From Verrucomicrobiota bacterium (GTDB lineage Bacteria > Verrucomicrobiota > Verrucomicrobiia > Limisphaerales > UBA9464): a stretch of DNA of 32,469 bases. The stretch lies in the NCBI GenBank assembly GCA_026397755.1, contig JAPLUF010000336.1, forward strand, positions 1-32,469, written 5' to 3'. Positions 24,332 to 32,329 of this stretch are shown piece after piece (within the stretch, counting starts at the first letter, position 1; every line of letters starts with the position of its first letter). Under the pieces are notes generated by a model. That model worked only from the letters and a program-made list of their open reading frames with translations. It did no database searches and had not been told where the DNA came from. The translations under genes and the position numbers were made by a program.

Positions 24332-25867
24332 ATGAACCAAATTCGAAACTGCCGATCATCGTGGACGCTGATGGGGCTTGCAGCACTCATCGGTCTGTCC
24401 GGATCGAGCCTGGGGCAAGGGGTCCTCTCCCGAGCACCGCGACTGACAATTCAGGAAGTGGCTCCGGCTACCCTCGAATTGCTCGGATCCGAGGTGCGAA
24501 TCCTTCCCAACGGCACCTCGCCTTTGGGTCTGGTGGGCGACCAAGTCAATGCCTCCGTGGCCGCCAACGGATCGGTTGCTTTTGTGGTCTGGCAAGACAA
24601 TGCCATCGACGGTGATGGGCTCGGCATCGGATCCCGCGTCTACAACTTGCAGACCGGGTCGGCCAGTCCTCAGATCCTTCGGGTCAATCAACAGGCGCTC
24701 TTCAACCAGGAGAATCCCGTCGTTTTGTCCCTGGCTGATGGTTCTGCTGTGGTGGCTTGGCAATCCGGTAAGCCCGGAAAGCAATCCATTCATGCGCGTC
24801 GGCTCTCCCGAACGGGTGTGCCTCAGGGAGATGAATGGGTCGTGGCGGTTGCCGATTCGAATGGCAGCAATGAATCTCCGGCGATGACTGAAATCCCGGG
24901 CGGTGGATTCGCCATGGCCTGGCAATCGAGCGGCGCCGATGGGGTATCGTCTAAGATCCACTTACAACGCTTTAAGAGTTCCGGATCGCCCGTCAGTGAA
25001 CGCCGAGTCCTCGGAACTTCGGCCGCTGTGGATCGATCACCGACACTCTCGGCTCTGTCCAATGGCGACCTCGCCGTTGCGTGGGTTGCAGAGCAGGCGT
25101 CTGCTGATGTGCTCAATCTCGGTGGCCAAGCCACCCGTCGTGAGGCCAACTCCGATATTTTCGTTCAAATCATTCAGGCGGATGGAAATGCAGCTTCGCC
25201 AATTTGGATCAATGGCGCGGCGTCTCCCTGTGATCGTCCTTCTATGGCTACTTTGCCCAACGGCAAGCTGGTGATCGGCTGGTCCGAATTCGACACCGAC
25301 GCGAAGTCATCCTGGGACATCCGCTTGGCTGTTGTCTCTGGCACAGGCATCGTTCAGGGAACCCCGGTCACACTGAATGATTTCCGCGCATATGATCAAA
25401 CGGGCGTCCGTATCTCCTCCGGTTCAGAAGGCGCTTTGGCCGTCTGGTCCACGCGCGGTGCAGACGGATCCGGTCTGGGTGTTGCTGCCAAGTCCATTAC
25501 CGCTAATGGAATGATTGCGGGTGATGAGATGATCCTCAACCAAACCCGCAAGAATGATCAGTTTGCCCCCAATGTGGTATCGACGCCCTCGGGATATCGA
25601 GCCATCTGGAGCGATTTCGTTGGAATCAACACGGGTGTCGACCTCGCAGCCCGCGACCTCAAAAAGGTATCGATAGCCCAACGACAAAAGCTCAAACTTT
25701 CTTGGGAGACAACAGTCGGTGCTCAGTACCGTTTGGAGTCCTCCACCGATCTAGTTCGCTGGACCGAGGTTCAGTCCACCCAGACTGCGACGTCGACCAC
25801 CCAATCAGCGTCCATTGATGCTGGCGCTGCTGCCCAATCCTACTTCCGCGTCCAATCCGATCGCTGA
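24332..25867 (+). CDS. Secreted protein with seven propeller-like repeats and verrucomicrobial C-terminal module
   Basis: The 511-residue product has a signal peptide (about 1-29, ending SSLGQG). Seven similar units of about 50-60 residues can be aligned by eye around a P-x-V-x-x-L-x-x-G-x-x-x-V-x-W core: VAANGSVAFVVWQ, LADGSAVVAWQ, IPGGGFAMAWQ, LSNGDLAVAWV, LPNGKLVIGWS, GSEGALAVWS and TPSGYRAIWS, most followed by a DG turn and a strand with Arg. This pattern suggests a seven-bladed beta-propeller. The last 60 residues (KLSWETTVGAQYRLESSTDLVRWTEVQ... to YFRVQ) are the fibronectin-like terminal module common in secreted verrucomicrobial proteins. Function unknown; possibly ligand-binding. It starts 74 bp after the secretin and ends 2 bp before the next gene. 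Confidence 0.82.
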   Translation: MNQIRNCRSSWTLMGLAALIGLSGSSLGQGVLSRAPRLTIQEVAPATLELLGSEVRILPNGTSPLGLVGDQVNASVAANGSVAFVVWQDNAIDGDGLGIGSRVYNLQTGSASPQILRVNQQALFNQENPVVLSLADGSAVVAWQSGKPGKQSIHARRLSRTGVPQGDEWVVAVADSNGSNESPAMTEIPGGGFAMAWQSSGADGVSSKIHLQRFKSSGSPVSERRVLGTSAAVDRSPTLSALSNGDLAVAWVAEQASADVLNLGGQATRREANSDIFVQIIQADGNAASPIWINGAASPCDRPSMATLPNGKLVIGWSEFDTDAKSSWDIRLAVVSGTGIVQGTPVTLNDFRAYDQTGVRISSGSEGALAVWSTRGADGSGLGVAAKSITANGMIAGDEMILNQTRKNDQFAPNVVSTPSGYRAIWSDFVGINTGVDLAARDLKKVSIAQRQKLKLSWETTVGAQYRLESSTDLVRWTEVQSTQTATSTTQSASIDAGAAAQSYFRVQSDR

Positions 25868-25869
25868 CC

Positions 25870-27333
25870 ATGCGCACGACCCATTTCATCGCCTCAATCG
25901 TCGCCCTGCTGCTGCTCGGAAGTTTGCCGGGGCGCGCCTTCTCACTCCTGGGGCCTTTTTCTGGATGGCAGTCACCCGAATTGGGATACAATGTCCCGAA
26001 CGGAGGCAACGAATACGGAGGGCCACGCCTTCGAGGCGATGAATACCGGTTGAGCACACCTGTGGTGACCTATGGAATTGATGGGTCATTTCTCGAGTTC
26101 TTCGGCGTGGAAGGTGCACTAGCGGTAGACTCCGCATTTGCACTGTTCAACAATCTCACCAATGTCTCAGCGTTCAGTTCGACGCTGGAGGAGTTTCCGC
26201 TCAAGGCCGATGGCATTAACCCCAGCGCTAGGGCTTTGGGCTTGGTGGATCTAAAGACCCAGTTGTTGTCTCAAATCCTCGCCACTCTCGGCCTCACGTC
26301 ACCGGAGCGCTGGTGCTGGTCACTGCGCGCTCGTTATCTGGTTAATACCACTCCCAGCTACTCGGTGGTCAATTTCAACTACGATCCTATTTCTGGGCGT
26401 CCGTCGCGCTACATCAACGGATCCCTTTATTCCTACGTCATCCGCGAAATCTATAATGGTGACGGGACAGTAAGTTTCTATGATGCCCGGGAAGTTCCGG
26501 TCGATTCAGCCAACCCGATGGTCAGCTTGGCCTCGACCATTAGTGTTAATTTCCAAGAGACCAGCGATGACCGCGTTGTCCGGGCTCTCAGCCCCTCCGG
26601 TCGTTACTTCACCGGTTTGACCCGGGATGATGCGGGTGGTCTCCGTTATCTTTATCACCCCGCTAATCGGAACTACGAGGGGGCTCCGGCCGGCTCGTTC
26701 CGAGGCAGCCCCTCCTCTGGTGGTACCGCAGCCGCAGCCTCATCCACCTTGGAGTCGCCATGGACCATTGCCGGATCTACCGGGCAAGTAGGCACCACTG
26801 CCGTGGGAACCACAACCACAACCAGCAACACGCTGCAATTGGTGAATCTCGCGGTCCGAGCCGGTGTAGACCGAGTCCGTTTCGTCAAGGTCAACACGGA
26901 TCCCGTTCTGCGTCAAAATGCCCGTCAAGCGGCGGTCACCTATCCCGAGGTGGTCAGTTCCAACGGCGTGGTCATCCGTCAGGTGGTCAGCCGCATTTTG
27001 GCCCGGCCGGACATCCTCATCAGTGCTCGTGATTTGGGGGTCGCACTTTATGTTCCGGTCATTGGAGATCTGGTCCAACCCGGATTCGTCAATACAGGAG
27101 CTACTTTGGATGGTGCCGCTGAGGGCCCTGGAAACGTTGAACCTCAGTCCGGCTACACCTTCAGCAAGGTAGGCGTTTATTCTCTGAATCGCGGCAATAC
27201 CGATGAGCAAGATGGGCAACCCGGAAACATCTGGGGCTCTTTTGACGGAAGCACCAATGCGCCGGTGTTGTATCCGATCGGCAGCAAACTGTCAGACCTT
27301 GAAGCCGCGGCTCTCTACCTGAAGGGCAACTGA
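25870..27333 (+). CDS. Exported protein of unknown function, cotranscribed with the pilus locus
   Basis: I do not recognise an established family with certainty. The 487-residue product has a signal peptide (MRTTHFIASIVALLLLGSLPGRAF). An N-terminal region follows with GPFSGWQSPELGYN, LSTPVVTYGIDGSFLEFFGVEGALAVDSAFALFNNL and a helical PSARALGLVDLKTQLLSQILATLGL. A middle part contains paired Cys/Trp (RWCWSLR) and DDAGGLRYLYHP. A Ser/Thr/Ala-rich linker (about 280-320) leads to a beta-rich C-terminal part ending LYLKGN. The Y-x-x-D-x-S-F-x-x-x-F-G-x-x-G-x-x-A-V block recalls the substrate-side region of secreted metalloprotease-like proteins, but no HExxH zinc site is visible. It lies 2 bp after the propeller-like gene and 8 bp before the large surface-protein gene, so co-expression is likely. 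Confidence 0.78.
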   Translation: MRTTHFIASIVALLLLGSLPGRAFSLLGPFSGWQSPELGYNVPNGGNEYGGPRLRGDEYRLSTPVVTYGIDGSFLEFFGVEGALAVDSAFALFNNLTNVSAFSSTLEEFPLKADGINPSARALGLVDLKTQLLSQILATLGLTSPERWCWSLRARYLVNTTPSYSVVNFNYDPISGRPSRYINGSLYSYVIREIYNGDGTVSFYDAREVPVDSANPMVSLASTISVNFQETSDDRVVRALSPSGRYFTGLTRDDAGGLRYLYHPANRNYEGAPAGSFRGSPSSGGTAAAASSTLESPWTIAGSTGQVGTTAVGTTTTTSNTLQLVNLAVRAGVDRVRFVKVNTDPVLRQNARQAAVTYPEVVSSNGVVIRQVVSRILARPDILISARDLGVALYVPVIGDLVQPGFVNTGATLDGAAEGPGNVEPQSGYTFSKVGVYSLNRGNTDEQDGQPGNIWGSFDGSTNAPVLYPIGSKLSDLEAAALYLKGN

Positions 27334-27341
27334 ACCGTCCG

Positions 27342-29090
27342 ATGAATACCTTCAACCTCTCCAAACACCTCTCCAACATGGTGAGAAACCTTTGTGTCGC
27401 ATTTGCCTTCGGTTGGGTGGTGTCGGCGGGCGACTTTTACAACGGCGGAAACTATTCGGTCGATCGACCGATCGACGCTGTTTCCTTTGTTAATGCCGGC
27501 TCGTTCGCAGCCGACACCTTCGATATCTTTGCCACGCGGAACACGTTAACCTACACGAACTTCGGGACTATCCAAGCCACGTACGGCATGGATTTCCTCA
27601 CGGTGGACTCCAAAGGTCTCCGCCAACCTAGTGCGACTATCCTGAATGGTGATCGAGCGGTGATCGAGGGTCTTGGGACCGCTTCACTCCTCTTTGGCTA
27701 TCCTGAGGGCCATAATTACACCTTCGGTGATGGGGGTTATTTGTCTCTCAACGCGACGAATATTATTAATCGTGGTCGCATCTCTGTTTCGTTTTGGGGT
27801 GACCTTTCTGCCGCCGGCCAGCAGGTGGATCTCACCCGTTCCACGTTGACGACATTGAATCGAGAGAGGCCTGAGAACAGTCGGTTTTCGTTCCTCGACA
27901 ACAACATCAACGTCGCCTATACGCCCGGCGGCGTCCAAAACCTTTACTGGGGGTATTGGAATACAGATATCGACTTCGGTTCCTTTGCTAAGCCAAAGGC
28001 TGTCAAGACCACCTATCCCACTGCGACGAATCCGATCGTGGTCACCAATATTTTAGCGGACATAGACATCAGTTATTTGGCCTCAATAGACCGGGTGCCT
28101 GGTGATCCCACCGCCAATCCGGCGAATTGGAGGGGTGACAGCATCACGACGGCGGGTTTCCCACCGGTCCCCGCATTGACCTATGTCCAGACCAACCAAC
28201 TGACTCCGACAAATAATCGGATCAACGCAGTTTTTATTATCAACCGAAATCCAAACATTCTGGCTTCAGCCCGAGTGGACGGCACCCGCGGCCTCACCGT
28301 GACGTTGGGTTATCTGAACACCAACAACACCGAAGGATCGGTGGAATTTGAGAGTCTCAACATTGCCGAGAGTTTCACGACCGCACCGACCAATATTTAT
28401 GGATGGGATCAGCGGTCCCCTTCGACGGCCGTTCCCTACAATATCCGGGTTTCCCGAAACGTCGGGGTTCCGATCCCTCTCAATCGGGCCGACCGGTCTC
28501 ACATTGGAAACGAACTGGACCCTCTCAATCCGCTCTCCCGATCCAATTTATTGTCTAAGTATCTGAACGAATCTCGTTCCGGAGCCAACAGCGTCTTCAC
28601 TAAGGATTTGTTCACTACTGCCTATTTTGGACTCTTGACCAACGGCGTGGCCTACACCAATACCGTGTGGAACACGAATTACGTGGCTTATTCATTCGGC
28701 ATTACTTCATTGCCGTCCCAGATTCCCAACCCGACCAACAGTTCATTTGGTAGGGTTCTGGGTGCCAATGGAGGTCGGTACTCGTTCTTTAATTCCCAGA
28801 CTCCGTTTGCTTACGCCACGAATCTGGCCGGACGGGTTCGTGTCAAGGCCGACAATCTCAAACTCGAAGACGCTCGCATCCGGGCTCATGGTATCGTAAA
28901 CCTCCAGGCGAAGCATGTAACGTCCTCGGCTAACACCAGCATCGCGGCTCCCTATGCCAATTACGATTTGGGATCCACCAATGGAACTTTGGTCTACCGA
29001 GGATTTAGCCCTGTTGGGCAACCGAATCTGACCGGTACCATCAAGTTGATCCGGCCGCTGGAACCGGAACCGGTACTATCGCGACGCTAG
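27342..29090 (+). CDS. Large secreted haemagglutinin-like surface protein, N-terminal half (frame broken near 29055)
   Basis: This frame encodes 582 residues: a basic start and hydrophobic stretch (MVRNLCVAFAFGWVVSAG) as signal peptide, then a long Asn/Thr/Ser/Gly-rich beta chain. Recurring N-x-G-x-(I/F) turns (FVNAGSFA, YTNFGTIQ, IINRGRIS) are typical of right-handed beta-helix, filamentous-haemagglutinin-like proteins. Near the end NLTGTIKLIRP switches to an Arg-rich nonsense tail (LEPEPVLSRR) and stops. The neighbouring frame carries on with GTGTGTIATLVGDTHFRVMIIDAD, so one missing base around 29055-29060 separates this from the downstream half. Joined, the protein is about 1073 residues. 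Likely a cell-surface or released adhesin-type protein; substrate unknown. Confidence 0.78.
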   Translation: MNTFNLSKHLSNMVRNLCVAFAFGWVVSAGDFYNGGNYSVDRPIDAVSFVNAGSFAADTFDIFATRNTLTYTNFGTIQATYGMDFLTVDSKGLRQPSATILNGDRAVIEGLGTASLLFGYPEGHNYTFGDGGYLSLNATNIINRGRISVSFWGDLSAAGQQVDLTRSTLTTLNRERPENSRFSFLDNNINVAYTPGGVQNLYWGYWNTDIDFGSFAKPKAVKTTYPTATNPIVVTNILADIDISYLASIDRVPGDPTANPANWRGDSITTAGFPPVPALTYVQTNQLTPTNNRINAVFIINRNPNILASARVDGTRGLTVTLGYLNTNNTEGSVEFESLNIAESFTTAPTNIYGWDQRSPSTAVPYNIRVSRNVGVPIPLNRADRSHIGNELDPLNPLSRSNLLSKYLNESRSGANSVFTKDLFTTAYFGLLTNGVAYTNTVWNTNYVAYSFGITSLPSQIPNPTNSSFGRVLGANGGRYSFFNSQTPFAYATNLAGRVRVKADNLKLEDARIRAHGIVNLQAKHVTSSANTSIAAPYANYDLGSTNGTLVYRGFSPVGQPNLTGTIKLIRPLEPEPVLSRR

Positions 29091-30562
29091 TGGGTGATAC
29101 CCATTTCCGTGTGATGATTATCGATGCAGACATCGATCCGTTGAAAACCACGGGCGAATTGGTTGGTTTGAAGCTTCGTGCGACCAATCTGACCACGGTG
29201 GATCCTATCTTGTACCAAGTGCCCGATGTGGATGCGCTTCCGACGACCTACCCCGATGGATTCTCGGGAGCTTCATCGATCTCAGGCAACGAGCAGGTGG
29301 CTCCCGTCACTGAGAACTGGATCAACCAAGGCAGCTTTGAATTGATCGGACCCCTTGGGGTCTCCTCCCGAACCTTCCCGATGTTAAAGACTCTTTCCAA
29401 TAGTTCCGACATCCTGGGTGAGCGCGTGGCCCTTGGGGTGGGACAGACCACGGCCTTGAGTTACATCACCAACACCGGGTCCATCATCTCGTCCGGTTAC
29501 TTGGGCTTGGGTGCTTCCATTCTCCACCATGCTGGGCGTATCGAGGGCGGCAACGTCATCGACCTGGCGGCGAATTCGCTCGTGTTGGCCGGAACCAACA
29601 GCATCGTGACCGGTGGTGGTTTAAATATCACGGCCAAGAATTTGGACGCCAGTGCTGGTGGAGCCATAAGCACCCCGAATTTGATCACCTTGAACGTGAG
29701 CGATAAATTCTTGGCCCCCGCGGGTAAAGTGCTCGCTCTGGCCGCTGCCGGAGTAACGTTGAAGGGTAATGTAAGCTCTAACGACCTCAGCGGCGTGAGC
29801 GTTTCTGTGAGTGCCGGTCGCTTCCAGACAGCCTTCGTAGACTGGTCGGGTGTTAATCGTGGGACTGAGGCAGCAGGCTTCTTGAACAATTCGGCGATCG
29901 CCGCGCTGGTGCTGACCATTGGCGAATATGGCCGGGCTGATATTCGTGCTTCCGGATCGGGCGATCGAGCCCTGTATACCAAGCGTTTGGAGTTGAATGG
30001 CGATTTCAGCCAGTTCATCAACATCACCAACAAGACGTTCGATGCCGAGGGCTTGGCATCGGCTCTGAGCATCGATAGCAACACACGCCTCTACTTCAGC
30101 ATCGTTTCGGTCAATGGCATTGAACTCGCCGGACCGGTTCTCGATGGCGCACTCGGTGGCCGTTTGCGTCTGGTGCGTATTAGTGGAGCCAATGGCGGAC
30201 CGATCTCGTTGGCCGTGGGCAATGGCTACGTGGTCGAAGCTTCATGGGCGGTTCGGTACTCTGTTTCGCTCGATTCCGATGGCGATGGCCTAGTCAACGC
30301 CTTGGATGCCACCCCATTTTCTGGGGCAGTGGTGACCACCAAGGCCATTGAGATTCAGGGTAAGCCTTATTTGGAGATCTCTTGGGACGCAGCGGCCAAT
30401 ACCGAGTATCAAATTCTGGCGCAGGAGCCTGCAGTGGGTTCGACTTGGACCGGCTTGAGTCGCATGTCCAATACTTCAGTATCTTCAAAGGTGCTGAAGT
30501 TCTATGATCCGCTCGATCAGGGGACCGGGGCCAAGGCCTATCGCATCCTCTACAAGCCCTGA
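29090..30562 (+). CDS. Large secreted haemagglutinin-like surface protein, C-terminal half
   Basis: This part has no signal peptide of its own. Its reading frame is already open before the nominal GTG at 29090 (from about 29060), showing that it continues the previous gene. It holds more beta-helix-like repeats (WINQGSFE, ITNTGSIISSG, HHAGRIEGGN, LNITAKNLDAS). Near residue 395 is a Ca-binding thrombospondin-3-like motif, DSDGDGLVNALDATP. A C-terminal module follows (LEISWDAAANTEYQILAQ ... TWTGL ... KAYRILYKP) akin to the end of the protein at 24332-25867. Such terminal modules often end exported proteins in this phylum and may mark them for sorting. A strong terminator follows 40 bp after the stop. 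Confidence 0.8.
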   Translation: MGDTHFRVMIIDADIDPLKTTGELVGLKLRATNLTTVDPILYQVPDVDALPTTYPDGFSGASSISGNEQVAPVTENWINQGSFELIGPLGVSSRTFPMLKTLSNSSDILGERVALGVGQTTALSYITNTGSIISSGYLGLGASILHHAGRIEGGNVIDLAANSLVLAGTNSIVTGGGLNITAKNLDASAGGAISTPNLITLNVSDKFLAPAGKVLALAAAGVTLKGNVSSNDLSGVSVSVSAGRFQTAFVDWSGVNRGTEAAGFLNNSAIAALVLTIGEYGRADIRASGSGDRALYTKRLELNGDFSQFINITNKTFDAEGLASALSIDSNTRLYFSIVSVNGIELAGPVLDGALGGRLRLVRISGANGGPISLAVGNGYVVEASWAVRYSVSLDSDGDGLVNALDATPFSGAVVTTKAIEIQGKPYLEISWDAAANTEYQILAQEPAVGSTWTGLSRMSNTSVSSKVLKFYDPLDQGTGAKAYRILYKP

Positions 30563-30602
30563 ACGGCACACTTCCTTCGGACTCGATTCCGATCGTTTTC
30601 GG

Positions 30603-30639
30603 GCGCTGGAGAATTCAAGTTCTCCAGCGCTCTTTTGTT
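30603..30639 (+). terminator. Rho-independent terminator at the end of the pilus/surface-protein operon
   Basis: GCGCTGGAGAA (30603-30613) pairs perfectly over 11 bp with TTCTCCAGCGC (30620-30630) around a 6-nt loop. It is followed by TCTTTTGTT (30631-30639). This is the clearest intrinsic terminator in the window. It closes the transcript that appears to start before pilM, and ends only 4 bp before the coaE start codon. Confidence 0.9.
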
Positions 30640-30643
30640 AAAC

Positions 30644-31246
30644 ATGATCACCATGGGACTCACCGGAGGAATTGGGGCAGGGAAATCCGAGGCGTCCGAA
30701 TACCTGAAGCGGCTCGATATTCCTATCTTGGACACCGATGTCGTGGCCCGGGAACTGGTGACACCCGGCCAACCTGCCTTGGATGAGATTGTTGCCGCTT
30801 TTGGGTCGGATATTCTCGATTCCCAAGGCCTTCTGGATCGCAGCGCTTTGGGTCAGAAGGTCTTTGGAGACAGCGCAGCCCGTCAGCGGTTGGAGGCCAT
30901 TTTGCATCCCCGGATTTATGAGGGATGGACCGCCTGGACCCGCGAACAATCGCTTCAAGATCGGCGCCTCTGCGCGGTGGTGATCCCATTGCTCTATGAA
31001 AAAGGATATGATTCCCACTTTCAGGTGACTATGGCCTTGGGCTGCACCCCGCAAACGCAGCGTCAACGCCTTCACCAGCGTCAATGGACCGATCAAATGA
31101 TTGACCAGCGCTTGGCGGCTCAGTGGCCTATGTCGGAGAAACTACAGCGTGCCAACTATTGCGTTTGGAGCGAAGGCCAACGCGAGGCCCTCCACCAACA
31201 AATTGAAGTCGTGCTGAAGTCGGTGGGATATCCGTGGTCCCCCTGA
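30644..31246 (+). CDS. coaE: Dephospho-CoA kinase
   Basis: CoaE phosphorylates the 3'-hydroxyl of dephospho-CoA, the last step of coenzyme A synthesis, in the cytosol. The 200-residue product has the P-loop LTGGIGAGKSEAS near the N-terminus, DTDVVARELVTPGQPALDEIVAAFG (substrate-binding block), RSALGQKVFGD, LEAILHPRI and VVIPLLYEKG, all in family order and at family length. ATG 30644 (MITMGLTGG) or ATG 30653 (MGLTGG) is the start; a TTG at 30635 lies in the terminator T-tract and is unlikely. Because a strong terminator ends 4 bp upstream, coaE must have its own promoter inside or after that hairpin, or rely on readthrough. Confidence 0.95.
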   Translation: MITMGLTGGIGAGKSEASEYLKRLDIPILDTDVVARELVTPGQPALDEIVAAFGSDILDSQGLLDRSALGQKVFGDSAARQRLEAILHPRIYEGWTAWTREQSLQDRRLCAVVIPLLYEKGYDSHFQVTMALGCTPQTQRQRLHQRQWTDQMIDQRLAAQWPMSEKLQRANYCVWSEGQREALHQQIEVVLKSVGYPWSP

Positions 31247-31298
31247 ATTGGACCGGCCGAATGGGTCGGACTGGGGAGTCCAGGTCGGCTCTAGGGCG

Positions 31299-31865
31299 TT
31301 ACTTGCTGCCGGGCTTGGTTGCGGGAATGGCCGCGAGGTCTGGAGGCAAGTTCAGGGGATCAAAGGTTTCCACATCGAGCCGAATTAGAGGGATTAAGGG
31401 AACGCCCAAATCCAGTGTGCCATCGGAACGGTCCACCACCATGGTCACCCCCACTACGGAGCCCTGAAGCCCTTGGACAATTTGGACTGTCTCGAGGGCC
31501 CGCCCACCCTTGGTAACCACATCCTCAACCACCAGGCACCGTTCTCCAGGTTGGATCTTGAACCCGCGCCGCAAAACGAGCGTGCCGTTTTCCTTTTCGG
31601 CGAAAATGAAACGGCAGCCCAGTTGGCGCGCCACCTCTTGACCGATAACGAGGCCACCCATGGCTGGAGCGATGACCGTTTCAACTCCGAGGGAACGCAC
31701 CTTTTCAGCCAAGGCGGCCCCAAAACGTTCCACGAGCGGCATTTGTTGCAGGGCCAGGGCGCACTGAAAGAACTGTCGGCTGTGGAGGCCGCTGCGAAGG
31801 ATGAAGTGTCCGTCCAGCAGGGCACCGGTTTGCCGGAACAGGGAGAGGGCTTCCTGGTTGGTCAT
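31299..31865 (-). CDS. pyrE: Orotate phosphoribosyltransferase
   Basis: PyrE joins orotate to PRPP to give OMP in pyrimidine synthesis. From ATG 31865 (MTNQEALSLFRQTGALLDGHFILRSG) the product is 188 residues, the normal length for the short OPRT branch. Seen are LRSGLHSRQFFQCA (orotate/dimer loop), VIAPAMGGLVIGQEVAR, FAEKENGTLVLRRGF (flexible Lys/Arg loop) and the PRPP-binding LVVEDVVTKGGRALETV. The frame is open upstream to 31964, but that extension (Pro/Arg-rich) is not part of the family. The gene is convergent with coaE, with 52 bp between stops. Confidence 0.94.
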   Translation of the reverse strand: MTNQEALSLFRQTGALLDGHFILRSGLHSRQFFQCALALQQMPLVERFGAALAEKVRSLGVETVIAPAMGGLVIGQEVARQLGCRFIFAEKENGTLVLRRGFKIQPGERCLVVEDVVTKGGRALETVQIVQGLQGSVVGVTMVVDRSDGTLDLGVPLIPLIRLDVETFDPLNLPPDLAAIPATKPGSK

Positions 31866-32329
31866 CGGCCGTGAGAATGACCGGGTGGCTGGCTCGGAAC
31901 GAGCGGAAATCCTTGGGTTCCTCGCTGTTTGCAGTTTAAAAGGGGGTGGTGGCTTGACGGCCACACGATGATGCGAAGCTTAAAAATATCTACGACTGCA
32001 AGGATGCCGGGAGTGGCCAGAAACCCCCACCTCACCCACTCACCTCCGAGGTAGGGCGATTTCTCCGAAAGCGCCACGTCCGCAGACACAGATCACCACA
32101 GAGATCGCACCGCCGAAAGGGACAGAGATACGGCACTCTCCATGGCAGGCAATCACGACGGGCAGTACCACGGGAGACGAACCGCTCGGAGCTCGGTCCC
32201 TACCGGGGAGGTGGCAGCCGGGCCTGGGGTGCCGCTGGCGGAGGCGCCAGGCCGGGAGGCCTGCCAGTTTGATAGGCCCGGTGTCTCACCGTCCATTCCC
32301 TAGGCAGCCGGGCAAGATGGGTGGGTAAT
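31866..32329. other. Gene-free stretch right of pyrE
   Basis: No open frame here has recognisable coding character. Left of about 31980 it must hold the pyrE promoter; an A/T-rich patch (TTAAAAATATC, 31980-31990) is the only candidate. From about 32070 it contains CACAGATCACC/CACAGAGATCGCACC-type near-repeats and a GC-rich inverted repeat (32212-32266). On the minus strand, the part below 32330 is the 3' exon side of the group II intron. Confidence 0.5.
32212..32266. repeat. GC-rich interrupted inverted repeat
   Basis: TGGCAGCC...GGCCTGG (32212-32227) is complementary to CCAGGCC...GGCCTGCCA (32247-32266), apart from small bulges; the central 19 nt are also GC-rich. It could fold as a long hairpin on either strand. 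It lies about 65 bp from the group II intron end, within the DNA into which the intron inserted, and could be an older repeat element or a transcription end. Confidence 0.5.

Noticed and set aside
31866-31964. N-terminal extension of PyrE (33 residues)
   Set aside because: Pro/Arg-rich, not part of OPRT proteins; MTNQEALSLF at 31865 matches the family start.
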